Assembly: GCF_002021815.1 (NCBI RefSeq)
Contig: NZ_CP019952.1
Span: 1,643,001 to 1,707,000 of the forward strand
Source of the DNA: Pseudomonas parafulva
GTDB lineage: Bacteria; Pseudomonadota; Gammaproteobacteria; Pseudomonadales; Pseudomonadaceae
Length of the DNA: 64,000 bases
Direction of reading: 5' to 3'
Part shown: positions 9,410 to 18,500 of the stretch, one piece after another
Layout of the letters: each line of letters starts with the position of its first letter
Position numbering within the stretch: position 1 is the first letter of the stretch
Program-made: the position numbers and the translations under genes
Notes under the pieces: generated by a model
Databases searched by the model: none
What the model was told of the DNA's origin: nothing
The model's input: the letters and a program-made list of their open reading frames with translations, nothing else

Positions 9410-10150
9410 TCAGTGCAGAACGCTATGCAGAAACTGCCGGGTGCGAGCCTCTTTCGGCGCGCTGAAGAGCTGAGATGGCGGCCCGGTCTCGATGACCTTG
9501 CCGGCGTCGAAGAACACCACGCGGTCGGCCACTTCGCGGGCGAAGCCCATTTCGTGGGTGACGACGATCATGGTCATGCCCTCGGCCGCCAGGCCCTTCA
9601 TGACATTGAGCACGTCGCCGACGGTTTCCGGGTCCAGCGCAGAGGTGGGCTCGTCGAACAGCATCAGCTTGGGTTTCATCGCCAAGGCGCGAACGATCGC
9701 CACCCGCTGCTGCTGGCCGCCGGACAGCTCGGCCGGGTAATGCCCGGCCTTGTGCCGCAGGCCGACGCGCTCGAGCAAGGCCAGGGCGTGGGCCTGGGCT
9801 TGCGCCTTGGTTGCGCGCCTGAGCTTGACCGGGGCGAGCATCATGTTGGCCAGCACCGTCATGTGCGGGAACAGCGTGTAGTCCTGGAACACCATGCCCA
9901 CGTCCTCGCGTAGCCGGGCCAAGGCCTTGCGGTCTGCCGCACGCGTCTGATCGCCATCGCCAACCACCACGGTACCCTTGGAGGGCGGTTCCAGGCTGTT
10001 CAGGCAGCGGATGAAGGTGGACTTGCCCGAGCCGCTGGGGCCGATGATGACCACCACCTCGCCTTGGCGCACGTCCATGTCGACGCCCTTGACCACTTCA
10101 TGGGTGCCAAAGCTTTTATGCAGGCCGCGAACTGTCAGGATTGTGCTCAT
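9410..10150 (-). CDS. polar amino-acid ABC transporter ATP-binding protein, second ATPase
   Basis: A 246-residue ATPase starting [20 protein letters not shown]. It has Walker [11 protein letters not shown]-loop [12 protein letters not shown], signature [15 protein letters not shown] and Walker [15 protein letters not shown]. The longer open frame to 10342 runs inside the lyase gene; ATG at 10150 overlaps the lyase stop by four bases (ATGA), a standard coupling arrangement. A gap of about 90 bp separates it from the last ATPase gene. Together with two permeases and one binding protein it forms a PAAT-family importer. It is similar to the neighbouring ATPase but clearly diverged. Confidence 0.93.
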   Translation of the reverse strand: MSTILTVRGLHKSFGTHEVVKGVDMDVRQGEVVVIIGPSGSGKSTFIRCLNSLEPPSKGTVVVGDGDQTRAADRKALARLREDVGMVFQDYTLFPHMTVLANMMLAPVKLRRATKAQAQAHALALLERVGLRHKAGHYPAELSGGQQQRVAIVRALAMKPKLMLFDEPTSALDPETVGDVLNVMKGLAAEGMTMIVVTHEMGFAREVADRVVFFDAGKVIETGPPSQLFSAPKEARTRQFLHSVLH

Positions 10151-11649
10151 AGGCCCGCCTGTGCCCGGGTCAGGGCTTGCAGGTTGAGGTCGGCGGCGCT
10201 CATGCGCTCGCGGCGCTGCTGGTTGGCCGCACGCTCTGCGTCCAGGCGCTTGCTGGCGCGCGCCAGGCTGGGCATCAAGGACCCAAGCGACGGGCCGCCG
10301 GCAGAGCTGCGGCCCTGCACGTTGCTGGCCGGGTCCAGGCAATCACGCACCTTCTGCTCGGGTAGGTGCAGGGCATGGCCCAACTGCTCCAGGGCGCAGG
10401 TGTCGATCATCCGGGTGGTGATCTGATTGGCCGGCAGGCCCTGGTCCATGGCCATGCGCACCACGCCCCCGACCACATGGTGGGCTTCGCGGAACGACAG
10501 GTCGACCTCGCGCACCATCAGGTCGGCCAAGCCGGTGGCGGTGGAAAAATCCTCACCGGCGCGGCGTGCCGCCAGGTCACTGTTGGGGGTGGCGGTGCGC
10601 AGCACCAGGTCCAGCAGTTTCAGGCAGCGCAGGCTTTCTTCGGCAGCTTCCCAGAAGCCCCGTGTCCCTTCGCGATTGCCGTCGCCGGTATGGGAAAAAT
10701 TGGTGCCCTTGATGGTCACGCTCGCACCCATCAGCAGGCCGACGATATGGCCACTGCGGCCCTTGAGGTACTCCAGCACGGTGGGGTTCTTCTTTTGCGG
10801 CATGATGCTGGAAGTGGCAGCGACGCTGTCGGGGAAGTCGATGAGGTTGAACTCATGGGTACTCCACACGAAGTAGTCCTGCGCCACGCGGCTCCAGAAC
10901 ACCGCCAGGTTGCTCAGGTGCGACAGGCTTTCGAGCAGAAAATCCCGCGAGCCTATGGCATCCAGGGCATTGTCCAGGTAGCCGTCGAAGCCCAGCAGCT
11001 CGGCGGTGCGGGCGCGGTCGATGTCGAACGGCGTGCCGGCGAAGGCGGCTGCTCCAAGCGGGCACTGGTTCATCGATTCCAGGGTCTGGGTCAGGCGTTT
11101 GCTGTCGCGCTCCAGGGCCTGTTCCACCGCACTCAGGTAATAGCCGTAGGTGATCGGCTGCGCCGGCTGAAGGTGCGTGTAGCCAGGCATCACCACTTCG
11201 GCGTACCGCTTGGCGCAGTCAAGGGCCGTGGCGCGTACCGTTGCCAACTCGTCGATCAGGTCCATCAGCAGGTCGCGGCAGCGCAGGCGGTCGAGGGTGG
11301 CCAGGATGTCGTTGCGGCTGCGACCGGTGTGCAGGCGCCCGCCAATGTCAGCGCCAATCTGCTCGATCAGGTGCGCCTCGTAGTTGAAGTAGGCGTCCTC
11401 GCGCGAAGGATCCAGCTCGACCGCATCCGGGCCTGCCTGCTCCATGTCCAGCACACCCTTGGCCAGCACGCTGGCATGGTCGCCGCGGATCAGGCCTTGT
11501 TCGGCCAGCATCAGAATGTGCGCCTTGTTGACGTTACCCAGGTTCGCGAAGCCGCTGGCAAAGCCTTCCAGGCGCGGGCGGTAGATGTACTCGTTCACTT
11601 GCGGCGCGGTGCTTTCCTTCAGGCGCCGACTGACTTTGGATGCTTGCAT
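10147..11649 (-). CDS. argininosuccinate lyase superfamily C-N lyase, transport-linked (EDDS-lyase-like?)
   Basis: A 500-residue member of the aspartase/fumarase superfamily. It shows HTGRSRNDI (Arg112-Asn113), the Thr-His pair in [11 protein letters not shown] and the mobile signature loop [10 protein letters not shown] with Ser280, Ser281 and Lys286. These enzymes eliminate fumarate from N-succinyl compounds. It is longer than typical ArgH (about 460) and departs from the biosynthetic consensus ARSRNDQVATD. Its place inside an ABC importer operon argues for catabolism of an imported N-(dicarboxyethyl) amino compound, such as argininosuccinate, an opine-like conjugate or an EDDS-type chelator. 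The key residue numbers coincide with those I recall for EDDS lyase, which should be checked. The start overlaps the permease gene by 31 bp. Confidence 0.8.
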   Translation of the reverse strand: MQASKVSRRLKESTAPQVNEYIYRPRLEGFASGFANLGNVNKAHILMLAEQGLIRGDHASVLAKGVLDMEQAGPDAVELDPSREDAYFNYEAHLIEQIGADIGGRLHTGRSRNDILATLDRLRCRDLLMDLIDELATVRATALDCAKRYAEVVMPGYTHLQPAQPITYGYYLSAVEQALERDSKRLTQTLESMNQCPLGAAAFAGTPFDIDRARTAELLGFDGYLDNALDAIGSRDFLLESLSHLSNLAVFWSRVAQDYFVWSTHEFNLIDFPDSVAATSSIMPQKKNPTVLEYLKGRSGHIVGLLMGASVTIKGTNFSHTGDGNREGTRGFWEAAEESLRCLKLLDLVLRTATPNSDLAARRAGEDFSTATGLADLMVREVDLSFREAHHVVGGVVRMAMDQGLPANQITTRMIDTCALEQLGHALHLPEQKVRDCLDPASNVQGRSSAGGPSLGSLMPSLARASKRLDAERAANQQRRERMSAADLNLQALTRAQAGL

Positions 11650-12338
11650 GCTGGAACCTCTTCAGTGGAAGTACGTGCCGCCGGACGACCCAGACGACGT
11701 TCGAGATAACGGCTGAGCCAGGTCAGCGCCGAACAGATGACGAAGTACACCAACAGCACCACGCCGTAGACTGCGAAGGCGGGGCTCACGCCGGTCATGA
11801 CGGTTTCCCGCTCGATGATGATCTGACCGACCTTGAGAAACTCCCCCACACCCACAAGGGCGCCCAGGGACGTGGCTTGCACCAGGATCGTCAGCAACCC
11901 GGTGTAGGCCGGCAGGATGGCTTGCATCGACTGCGGTACAACCACATGCAGGTAGATCTGCCAGGGGCGCAGGCCCAGGGCCCAGGCACTTTTCCACTGA
12001 TGCCTGGACACCGACTCCAGCCCGCCACGCACGATCTCGATGCCGTTGGCGCTTCCCCACAAGGTCAGGCCCACGGTAACGGCGGCGAAAGGGCTCAGGT
12101 CCACACCGAACATCGGCGCACCGAAGAAGATGAAGAACACGTTGACGATCAGCGGAATGGAGCGAAACAGCTCCACGTAGCCATGGATCGTCCACCCCAA
12201 CAGGCGGTTCTTGACCGTGGCCAGCACGCCGAGCACGGCCGAGATCAGCGTGGTGAACAGCAGCACCACCAATGCCAGGTACAGGGTCATCAACAACCCT
12301 TTGCACACGAAGCTCCAGTTTTCGAGTAGGAAATTCAT
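11619..12338 (-). CDS. polar amino-acid ABC transporter permease
   Basis: A 239-residue inner-membrane permease with about five hydrophobic segments starting at LLMTLYLALVVLLFTTLISA. The cytoplasmic EAA-type loop that docks the ATPase is recognisable as SAWALGLRPWQIYLHVVVPQ. It is of the HisM/HisQ/GltK type and follows the other permease gene by 7 bp. The C terminus extends past the last membrane segment with a basic tail and overlaps the start of the lyase gene by 31 bp, suggesting tight co-translation of transporter and lyase. Confidence 0.93.
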   Translation of the reverse strand: MNFLLENWSFVCKGLLMTLYLALVVLLFTTLISAVLGVLATVKNRLLGWTIHGYVELFRSIPLIVNVFFIFFGAPMFGVDLSPFAAVTVGLTLWGSANGIEIVRGGLESVSRHQWKSAWALGLRPWQIYLHVVVPQSMQAILPAYTGLLTILVQATSLGALVGVGEFLKVGQIIIERETVMTGVSPAFAVYGVVLLVYFVICSALTWLSRYLERRLGRPAARTSTEEVPACKHPKSVGA

Positions 12339-12345
12339 GGTCGCC

Positions 12346-13008
12346 TCACTGCCGGAAAGGGCGTTGCAGGTGGGCGGACAGCCGCGCAGTCATCAACGCG
12401 AGCACTCCCACCAGCACCAGGTACATGACGCAGATGGCCGTGAACATCTCGATGGCGCGAAAGTCCGTGGCGATGCGGTCCACTGCGACGAAGGTCAATT
12501 CCGCAAGGCCGATGGCCTGTAGGTAGGAAGAGTTCTTCAGCAGTGAGATCGCGGTGTTGAGCATCGCCGGCAGGCTGGTGCGAAACGCGATGGGCATGGC
12601 GATCAGGGCAAAGTACTGCACGGGCTTGAGGCTCAGTGCCAGGCTCGCCTCGCGCATGCCACGCTCCACCGTGGCCAGCCCGCCGCGGATGTTCTCGATC
12701 TGGTACGCACCGGCCCACAGCGACAGGCACACCACACCCGACCAGAACAGCGATAACCCAAGCCCAATGGCCGGCAGGCCGTAGAAGATGAAGAACAACT
12801 GCACCAGGATCGGCGTATTGCGGATCAGCTCCACGTACAGCGCCACGGCCTGGGACAGCACCGGGATCTTCATGACGCGCACCGCCCCGCCCAGCACCCC
12901 GATCAACAGCGAGCAGAGGATGGCCAGGGCTGTGATGCGCAGTGTCATCAGCACACCGTCGAGCAGGGCAGGCCATTGCTCGATCAGATAATGGACGTCG
13001 AACTCCAT
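12346..13008 (-). CDS. polar amino-acid ABC transporter permease
   Basis: A 220-residue permease of the GlnP/HisQ type with membrane segments beginning GVLMTLRITALAILCSLLIG and the EAA loop EASLALSLKPVQYFALIAMP. The sequence VELIRNTPILVQLFFIFYG is a strong family hallmark. It lies 12 bp after the binding-protein gene and 7 bp before the second permease, so the two probably form a heterodimeric channel. Confidence 0.94.
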   Translation of the reverse strand: MEFDVHYLIEQWPALLDGVLMTLRITALAILCSLLIGVLGGAVRVMKIPVLSQAVALYVELIRNTPILVQLFFIFYGLPAIGLGLSLFWSGVVCLSLWAGAYQIENIRGGLATVERGMREASLALSLKPVQYFALIAMPIAFRTSLPAMLNTAISLLKNSSYLQAIGLAELTFVAVDRIATDFRAIEMFTAICVMYLVLVGVLALMTARLSAHLQRPFRQ

Positions 13009-13020
13009 GATGGCGGCCGA

Positions 13021-13866
13021 TCAAAGCGCTTCGGCAGGCTTGGCCTGCTCGAAGACGCTGATGTAGTAGCTTTGGATGTTTTCGGGTACGAACTGCTGCA
13101 CCCAGCCTCGGAACAGGTGTTCTTCACGCATGCGCAACACCGCCGCGCTCAGGAAGTCGCGCCACTGCGCTTCACTCTTGCGCACGCCGATGGCCGCGTC
13201 GGAGATCTGGAACGGTTGACCTATCAGGCGGGCATTCTGGTCGTTGTCGGCGACCACCACGAGGGTGGCGGCATCGTGGGTGTAGGCGTCGGCGCGGCCC
13301 TGGCGAAAGGCTTGCAAGGCATCGGCGGCGCTGTTCATGCGCAGGGTCTTGACGTCGGGCATGTGGTCTTCGAACCATTTGGCCTGCACCGACCCTTTGA
13401 GCGTGGCGAGGGTCTTGCCCTTAAGGTCGGCGATCGCGCGGGCCGGGCTGTCCTTCTTTACCACCACGTCACTGGCGCCCCACCGGTAGGGCGTGGTGAA
13501 GTCGATCACCCGTTGGCGTTCCGGGGTGACGCCCAGGGTGGCGATCAGCAAGTCCACCTTGCGCCCCAGCAACTGCGGCACACGGTTTTCGGCGGTCACG
13601 CAGGTGAAGCTGACCTTGTCCTTCGAGCCCAGGGCCCATAGCGAAATCTGCTTGGCCATCTCGACCTCGACGCCGGCGAATTCACCCTTTTTGTCCTGGT
13701 AGCCATACGGTGGCTGGTCGCAGCGCACGCCAGCGCGCAGGTGGTCCGCCTCCTTGATGGCTGGGGGGACGGCGGGCAGGTCGGCGGCCTGAACGGTGGG
13801 TACCGCCGCCCACGACACGCACGTCAGGGCCAGTGCAGCGCTTAGTTTCTTATACGAGAACGACAT
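13021..13866 (-). CDS. polar amino-acid ABC transporter substrate-binding protein (SBP_bac_3)
   Basis: A 281-residue periplasmic protein, first gene of the minus-strand operon. A signal peptide (about 1-27, ending VQA) precedes AADLPAVPPAIKEADHLRAG. Family features are CDQPPYGYQDKKGEFAGVEV, the Arg-containing VTPERQRVIDFTTPY that usually binds the ligand carboxylate, and GRADAYTHDAATL. It captures an amino-acid-like ligand for the two permeases and two ATPases encoded downstream. The gene starts 227 bp from a divergent LysR regulator that probably controls it. The identity of the ligand is unknown; the linked lyase suggests an N-substituted amino acid. Confidence 0.93.
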   Translation of the reverse strand: MSFSYKKLSAALALTCVSWAAVPTVQAADLPAVPPAIKEADHLRAGVRCDQPPYGYQDKKGEFAGVEVEMAKQISLWALGSKDKVSFTCVTAENRVPQLLGRKVDLLIATLGVTPERQRVIDFTTPYRWGASDVVVKKDSPARAIADLKGKTLATLKGSVQAKWFEDHMPDVKTLRMNSAADALQAFRQGRADAYTHDAATLVVVADNDQNARLIGQPFQISDAAIGVRKSEAQWRDFLSAAVLRMREEHLFRGWVQQFVPENIQSYYISVFEQAKPAEAL

Positions 13867-14045
13867 GATGCCTCCTGATTACCGGGCTGCACCGCGCCAC
13901 TGTGCGGGGGCGATGCGTGAGTACAAGGGCAGAGCTGAAGTGACGCTGGAGCACCGGTGTTATGTGTGTTGTTGCCGGTATGCGCTCGGGGGTATCGCGC
14001 TGCATCGGAGCAGACGTCGATGTGGTTGTAGTTATAAAATCTGCG

Positions 14046-14085
14046 CGTCATGCAATCAAATGACAATACATCAACCCGTCATGCA
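14046..14085 (+). promoter_or_regulatory. direct repeat CGTCATGCA in LysR/ABC divergent region
   Basis: The nonamer CGTCATGCA occurs at 14046-14054 and again at 14077-14085, 31 bp apart (about three helical turns), just before the LysR start codon at 14094. An AT-rich element (ttataaaat, about 14032-14040) precedes the first copy. Spacing on one face of the helix suggests a dimer or tetramer binding site, perhaps for autoregulation by the LysR protein. Confidence 0.35.
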
Positions 14086-14093
14086 GAAATGAT

Positions 14094-15014
14094 ATGGCCA
14101 TCAATTTCAAGCAGATCGAAACCTTCCGCGCGGTCATGCTCAGCGGCTCCATGACAGCAGCGGCGCAGGCGCTGCATACCTCCCAGCCCAATGTCAGCCG
14201 GCTGATTGCGCAACTGGAACGGGCCAATGGGTTCAAGTTGTTCGAACGGGTAGGGGGGCGTTTGCTGCCAACCGATGAGGGCGCGCAGTTTTTCGCCGAC
14301 GTAGAGCGCGCCTTCATCGGGCTGCACAGCCTGGAAACCTCCGCCGAGCACCTCAAGCGCGGCGGTACCGGGCAGTTGCGGATCGGTGCGGTGCCGTCCC
14401 TGACCCATGGTCTGCTGCCCAAGATCATCCAGCGCTTTCGCCAGCAGAACCCGCACGTTCATATTTCCATCCACACCAACGACTCGCCGAACGTGGCGCA
14501 CTGGGCCGCGACCCGGTTCTGCGATGTGTGCCTGGTGTCCTATGTGGCCGAGGACATGGCGGGCGTGCAGTCCCAGATCATCTGCGATGTCCCTGGCGTG
14601 TGCATCTTCCCCAAGGGCCACCGGCTCGGTGCCTTGCAAGCCGTGACGCCTGCTGACCTCAAGGGCGAAGAATTCATTTCGCTTTCGCATACCGACGGCT
14701 CCCGCACGCGGCTCGACCGGCTGTTCGCCGAGGATGACCCGCGGGTGCTCAACCTGGACGCCACCCATGCCGCCACCGTGTGCTCACTGGTCGGGCTAGG
14801 GCTGGGGGTGAGCGTGGTCAGTCCGCTAGTGGCGGCAGAATACTTGCACACCGGCATCGACATACGGCCGTTTACGCCGCAGTTGCGGTTCTACACGTAT
14901 CTGCTCCTCTCATCCGACCGGCCTGAGAACGTGCTGACTCGACGGTTTCGGGTGTTGGCGGGGGAGATGTTGGGGGAGGCGGCGCAGGCATGTATCGTAG
15001 GCCTTGGGACGTAG
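14094..15014 (+). CDS. LysR-family regulator, OccR/NocR-like
   Basis: A 306-residue LysR regulator. The N-terminal HTH reads NFKQIETFRAVMLSGSMTAA followed by TSQPNVSRLIAQLE, a pattern close to the opine/arginine-catabolism regulators OccR and NocR; the effector domain begins at GQLRIGAVPSLTHGLLPKII. It is transcribed away from the amino-acid ABC/lyase operon, the usual arrangement for a LysR activator and its target, and so is the likely ligand-responsive switch for that operon. It converges with the sensor kinase gene, leaving 15 bp between the two stops. Confidence 0.9.
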   Translation: MAINFKQIETFRAVMLSGSMTAAAQALHTSQPNVSRLIAQLERANGFKLFERVGGRLLPTDEGAQFFADVERAFIGLHSLETSAEHLKRGGTGQLRIGAVPSLTHGLLPKIIQRFRQQNPHVHISIHTNDSPNVAHWAATRFCDVCLVSYVAEDMAGVQSQIICDVPGVCIFPKGHRLGALQAVTPADLKGEEFISLSHTDGSRTRLDRLFAEDDPRVLNLDATHAATVCSLVGLGLGVSVVSPLVAAEYLHTGIDIRPFTPQLRFYTYLLLSSDRPENVLTRRFRVLAGEMLGEAAQACIVGLGT

Positions 15015-15029
15015 GCTCGGTACCGCGGC

Positions 15030-16394
15030 TTATTCCCTCGGTAGGAGCAGCGCAGCCTCAAGCCCACCTGGCGCCCGGTTTTTCAGGACCACCCGGCCAC
15101 CCAGGTGCTCCATGATGGCTGCCACGATCGACAGCCCAAGGCCAGCGCCGTTGGGGCTGTTGCGGCTGTAGAAACGTTCGAACACCCGCGAGAGGCTCGC
15201 CTCGTCGATACCTGGCCCTTCGTCCTGCACCACCAATTCGACACGCTCATCGTTGCCCCGCAGCGAGACGGTGATGCGCCCCCCAAGGGGCGAGTGCTCG
15301 ACTGCATTGGACATCAGGTTCTGCAGCGCAATGCCCAACGCGCTGGCATCGACGGCTACACGGTGCTCGCCGCCCTCTATTTCCAGGGAGGGTTCCAGGC
15401 CTTTGTCCAGTATCCAGGGGGTAAGCTCGGCCAGGATGTCAGTGACCACCTCGGCAAGGTCGACGTGCTCATGGGGGCGCTGGCCGATTCGAGGCTCCAC
15501 CCGGGCCAGTGTCAGCAGTTGGTTGACCACCCGCGTCAATCGATCAACGCCGCCCATCAGGAACGTCAAGGCCTTGGTGCGTTCGGCTTCGTTGCTGGCA
15601 GCCAGTGCGTTCTGCGCATGCAGGCGCAGCACCGCCAAGGGTGTTCGCATTTCGTGAGCAGCGTCGGCAATGAAGCGATGTTCACGGCGCAGCAGGTCCT
15701 TGATCTGGGCCAGCAAGCGATTGAGGGCAGCCTGCATGGGTTCGAGCTCCGAGGGCAGCGGCACCAGTTGCAGCGGTTCGAGTGATTCGGCATGCCGCGC
15801 GCGAATGACGTCGGCCATGTTCTTCAACGGCTTGAGCCCCCAGCCGATGGCGGCCCATACCAGCACGGCAAGCGCCAGGCCGCCCACCAGAAATGGCATC
15901 AGGGTGTGACGAACGATTCGGTCGATCAAGTCATAGCGCACGTCATCGCGCTCACCCACCCAGATCACCCAGCCTTTGTCGGGCACCGGTAGCACGAAAC
16001 CGCGCCATTGCTCGTCGTTGCTGGTGAAATCGTAAAACCCAGGCCGCCTGGGCCGCGGATCCAGACGAGGTGCGCTGGGCGTTTGCACCATCAGTGCGGC
16101 GTTTTCGTCCCAGACCTGGAAGGCCAGCTTGCTCTCGTAGGGATGCCCTACCCGGTGGCGGCCCGCCTGGGCCAGCGCGGTGTTGAAGGCACGGTACAGC
16201 TCGTCACGTGCGCCGCCTTGAACCGGCATGCTCATTACTCCCTGCAGCAGGCGAGCATTCTGGGCAAGGTGCGCGTCGTACACTTCGTTAATTTCATGGC
16301 GGCTGTCATGGTAGTTGTACAACGCCAGCAAGCCGGTGCCGATCAGCAGCAAGAGCATGACGCGCCACAGCGTGCGCTGGCGTAGCGACCTCAT
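15030..16394 (-). CDS. sensor histidine kinase (QseC/PmrB/TctE type)
   Basis: A 454-residue inner-membrane kinase. Transmembrane segments lie at about 11-27 and 167-187 and bracket a periplasmic sensor domain of about 140 residues. Then come a HAMP-like linker, the H-box RFIADAAHEMRTPLAVLRLH (His247), the N-box NLMSNAVEHSP, and the G-boxes VVQDEGPGIDE and GAGLGLSIVAAI. It is the last gene of the seven-gene operon and overlaps the response-regulator gene by four bases. The signal is unknown; co-transcription with a periplasmic TPR protein and biosynthetic enzymes suggests feedback on that pathway. Confidence 0.93.
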   Translation of the reverse strand: MRSLRQRTLWRVMLLLLIGTGLLALYNYHDSRHEINEVYDAHLAQNARLLQGVMSMPVQGGARDELYRAFNTALAQAGRHRVGHPYESKLAFQVWDENAALMVQTPSAPRLDPRPRRPGFYDFTSNDEQWRGFVLPVPDKGWVIWVGERDDVRYDLIDRIVRHTLMPFLVGGLALAVLVWAAIGWGLKPLKNMADVIRARHAESLEPLQLVPLPSELEPMQAALNRLLAQIKDLLRREHRFIADAAHEMRTPLAVLRLHAQNALAASNEAERTKALTFLMGGVDRLTRVVNQLLTLARVEPRIGQRPHEHVDLAEVVTDILAELTPWILDKGLEPSLEIEGGEHRVAVDASALGIALQNLMSNAVEHSPLGGRITVSLRGNDERVELVVQDEGPGIDEASLSRVFERFYSRNSPNGAGLGLSIVAAIMEHLGGRVVLKNRAPGGLEAALLLPRE

Positions 16395-17053
16395 ACCTTG
16401 GCCTCGACCAGGTAGCCGATGCCGCGCACAGTGCGTATCAGGCCATTGAACAGTTTCTTGCGCAGTTGGTAGATGTTCACTTCCAGGGTGTTGCTTTCCG
16501 GCTCCTCGTCCCAGCCATAGAGCAACTGCGTCAGGCGTTCGCGGGTGAAGACCTTGCCTGGCTGGGCGAGTAGCTCATGCAGCAGTCGGTACTCCTTGGG
16601 CGTCAGCACCACTTCGGCACCCTTGAAATGCACCTGCTGGGTTGCCGGGTCCAAGCTGACACCACCGTGCTCGATCAGCACCGTGGCCCGGCCAGCGCTG
16701 CGGCGCAGCAGGGCACGCAGGCGTGCCTTGAGTTCGTTGAGGTCGAAGGGTTTGACCAGATAGTCATCCGCCCCGGCATCAAGCCCCGCGATGCGGTCCT
16801 CCAGGGCATCGCGTGCGGTGAGAATCAGCACCGGCAGGCTGTTGCCTCCTGCTCGAAGCCGGCGCAGCAATTCGATACCGTCCAGGCGTGGGAGGCCCAG
16901 GTCCAGTATCAGCACGTCGAATGCCTCATGCTGCAGGGCGTGCAAGCCACTGACGCCGTCCTGCAACCAGTCAAGGGTGTAGCCCTCCTGGCGCAAACCA
17001 TCGCAGATGCCTTCACCCAACGCGCTATCGTCCTCAACCAGCAGCAGGCGCAT
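16391..17053 (-). CDS. OmpR-family response regulator (QseB/PmrA type)
   Basis: A 220-residue two-domain regulator. The receiver has the acidic pair Glu7-Asp8, phospho-acceptor Asp51 in LILDLGLPRLDG and Lys in DDYLVKPFDLNEL; the winged-helix output ends LEVNIYQLRKKLFNGLIRTV followed by RGIGYLVEA. It pairs with the overlapping kinase gene. A PmrA/QseB-like direct repeat (CTTCAG-N5-CTTCAG on the coding strand) lies upstream of the first gene of the operon at 21359-21375, so autoregulation of the whole operon is likely. Confidence 0.95.
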   Translation of the reverse strand: MRLLLVEDDSALGEGICDGLRQEGYTLDWLQDGVSGLHALQHEAFDVLILDLGLPRLDGIELLRRLRAGGNSLPVLILTARDALEDRIAGLDAGADDYLVKPFDLNELKARLRALLRRSAGRATVLIEHGGVSLDPATQQVHFKGAEVVLTPKEYRLLHELLAQPGKVFTRERLTQLLYGWDEEPESNTLEVNIYQLRKKLFNGLIRTVRGIGYLVEAKV

Positions 17054-17055
17054 GT

Positions 17056-17697
17056 CTAGTCCTGTTTGTCCTTGATGGTGTCGAGTAAAGCATTGATATC
17101 GGCACGTCGGCCCTCATCGGCCAATTCTCGGCCGGGTCTGGGCGGCGCCTGCAAGGCCTTGCGCAGCGCAACTCTGGCCTCACTGTAGCGTTTCTGACGC
17201 ACCAGATGATCGCCCCAGAAGTAGTTGCTGTCGATGCCTGCGGGATTGATTTTCAAGGCCTGCCTGAGCAGCGTGTCGGCTTTGTCGTCATCCCCGAAGC
17301 CAACGGGCCAGCCTGGAACCTGGTCATACAAAGTGCCCAGGCTGGTGTAGGCCGAGCCTTGCAGGGCTTGAGGGTCGAGGGTGATGGCCTTTTCCAGGCT
17401 GGCCTTGGCGGCCTTGACCTTGCCAAGCGCACTCAGCCCACCGGTCGCGCCAGCCCAACTGCTATTGATGATGCCGTCCCAGATCAGAGGCTCCGGGGCA
17501 TTGGGGTTCTGGCGGACGAAAACGGCCGCCTCGTTCGCCAGCTTCTCGAACGCGCCTGCGCGTTGATCCTTGGGCAATTGATATTGGATATGCGCCCATT
17601 GCTGCTGCAAGTCGTGCAGGTGTTGGGCCCCTGTCTGATCAAGCGCCCAGCCAAGCGGGGTAAATGCCAGCAAGCTGGCCAATACGATAGGCTTCAT
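17056..17697 (-). CDS. periplasmic TPR-repeat protein
   Basis: A 213-residue protein with a signal peptide of about 18 residues (MKPIVLASLLAFTPLGWA). The mature part contains TPR-like helices: KVKAAKASLEKAITLDPQAL, DKADTLLRQALKINPAGIDS and RYSEARVALRKALQAPPRPG. It is likely exported and may be an adaptor or sensor partner for the kinase encoded two genes downstream. It overlaps the preceding SDR gene by four bases and is separated from the response-regulator gene by two. The family recurs beside thermostable-hemolysin clusters as I recall them; no enzymatic function is evident. Confidence 0.8.
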   Translation of the reverse strand: MKPIVLASLLAFTPLGWALDQTGAQHLHDLQQQWAHIQYQLPKDQRAGAFEKLANEAAVFVRQNPNAPEPLIWDGIINSSWAGATGGLSALGKVKAAKASLEKAITLDPQALQGSAYTSLGTLYDQVPGWPVGFGDDDKADTLLRQALKINPAGIDSNYFWGDHLVRQKRYSEARVALRKALQAPPRPGRELADEGRRADINALLDTIKDKQD

Positions 17698-18500
17698 TTG
17701 CTCGGTTCCTTCAGGGGGCTGCCGATATGGCGCCGAATCAATGGCAGTTGTTTACGCAAGGCTCGATCCACCAGCCCTGGCAGGATGCCGTTCAGGCGCA
17801 CGAACATTTTCTCCGGCCAGCCCAGGTAGAGCTCGCTGCGCTCGGACTGGACCACCTGGAGTACAGCCCGTGCAACGTAGACCGGGTCGTCCATGCCTAC
17901 TTTCAGCGCCTGGTTGAGGGCGGTAGCGGCGCTGCTGTTCATGCTGGTGCGGGTTGCGCGCGGCGCGACGTACAGCACGTTGACCGGGGTGTCGGCCAAT
18001 TCACGGCGCAGTGCTTCACAGAACCCGCGCAGCGCGAACTTGCTGGCGCAGTAGCTGGCATAGCCGGGGTAGCCGATCGAGCCATACGTCGAGCCGACGT
18101 TGACGATTAGCGCCTTGGACTGCTCGCGCAGAAGTGGCAAGCAAGCCCGGGTCAGTTGCAAAGGTGCCTTCAGGTTGATGTCCAGCAGCTCATCGAGGGC
18201 CTGTTCGTCCAGCTGTTCGAGCAAGGCGAAGCGATTGACCCCGGCAGCGTTGATCAGCACATTGAAGCCGCCCAGTTCGCGCGCGCGCGACACGACCTGT
18301 GCTCGGCCTTCCTGTGTACGCAAGTCCGCCGACTGCCAGCGCAGGCTGCCTGGGTAGCGGTTCATCAGGCTTGCCAGTTTGCCCATGTGCCGACTGACGG
18401 CCAGGACCTGCGCGCCGGCATGGCACAGCTGCTCGGCCAGCTCAAGGCCAATCCCGCCGCTGGCGCCGGTGAGCACCACGACCGACTCATGCAACCGCAT
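17694..18500 (-). CDS. short-chain dehydrogenase/reductase (classical SDR)
   Basis: A 268-residue SDR with the cofactor motif TGASGGIGLEL at about 12-22, the NAAG-type segment VLINAAGVNRFAL, an active-site serine in IVNVGSTYGSIGYPG and the catalytic Tyr-X3-Lys in YASYCASKFALRGF. The C-terminal region is longer and basic/hydrophobic (LGWPEKMFVRLNGILPGLVD), resembling SDRs that act on lipid substrates near membranes. It overlaps the upstream diiron-oxidase gene by 14 bp and the TPR gene by 4 bp. Within the operon it probably reduces or oxidises an acyl-derived carbonyl or alcohol; the substrate is unknown. Confidence 0.92.
   Translation of the reverse strand: MRLHESVVVLTGASGGIGLELAEQLCHAGAQVLAVSRHMGKLASLMNRYPGSLRWQSADLRTQEGRAQVVSRARELGGFNVLINAAGVNRFALLEQLDEQALDELLDINLKAPLQLTRACLPLLREQSKALIVNVGSTYGSIGYPGYASYCASKFALRGFCEALRRELADTPVNVLYVAPRATRTSMNSSAATALNQALKVGMDDPVYVARAVLQVVQSERSELYLGWPEKMFVRLNGILPGLVDRALRKQLPLIRRHIGSPLKEPSK

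Noticed and set aside
10147..11649. Biosynthetic argH
   Set aside because: Its length, altered HTGRSRNDI motif and position inside an ABC importer operon argue for a catabolic lyase.
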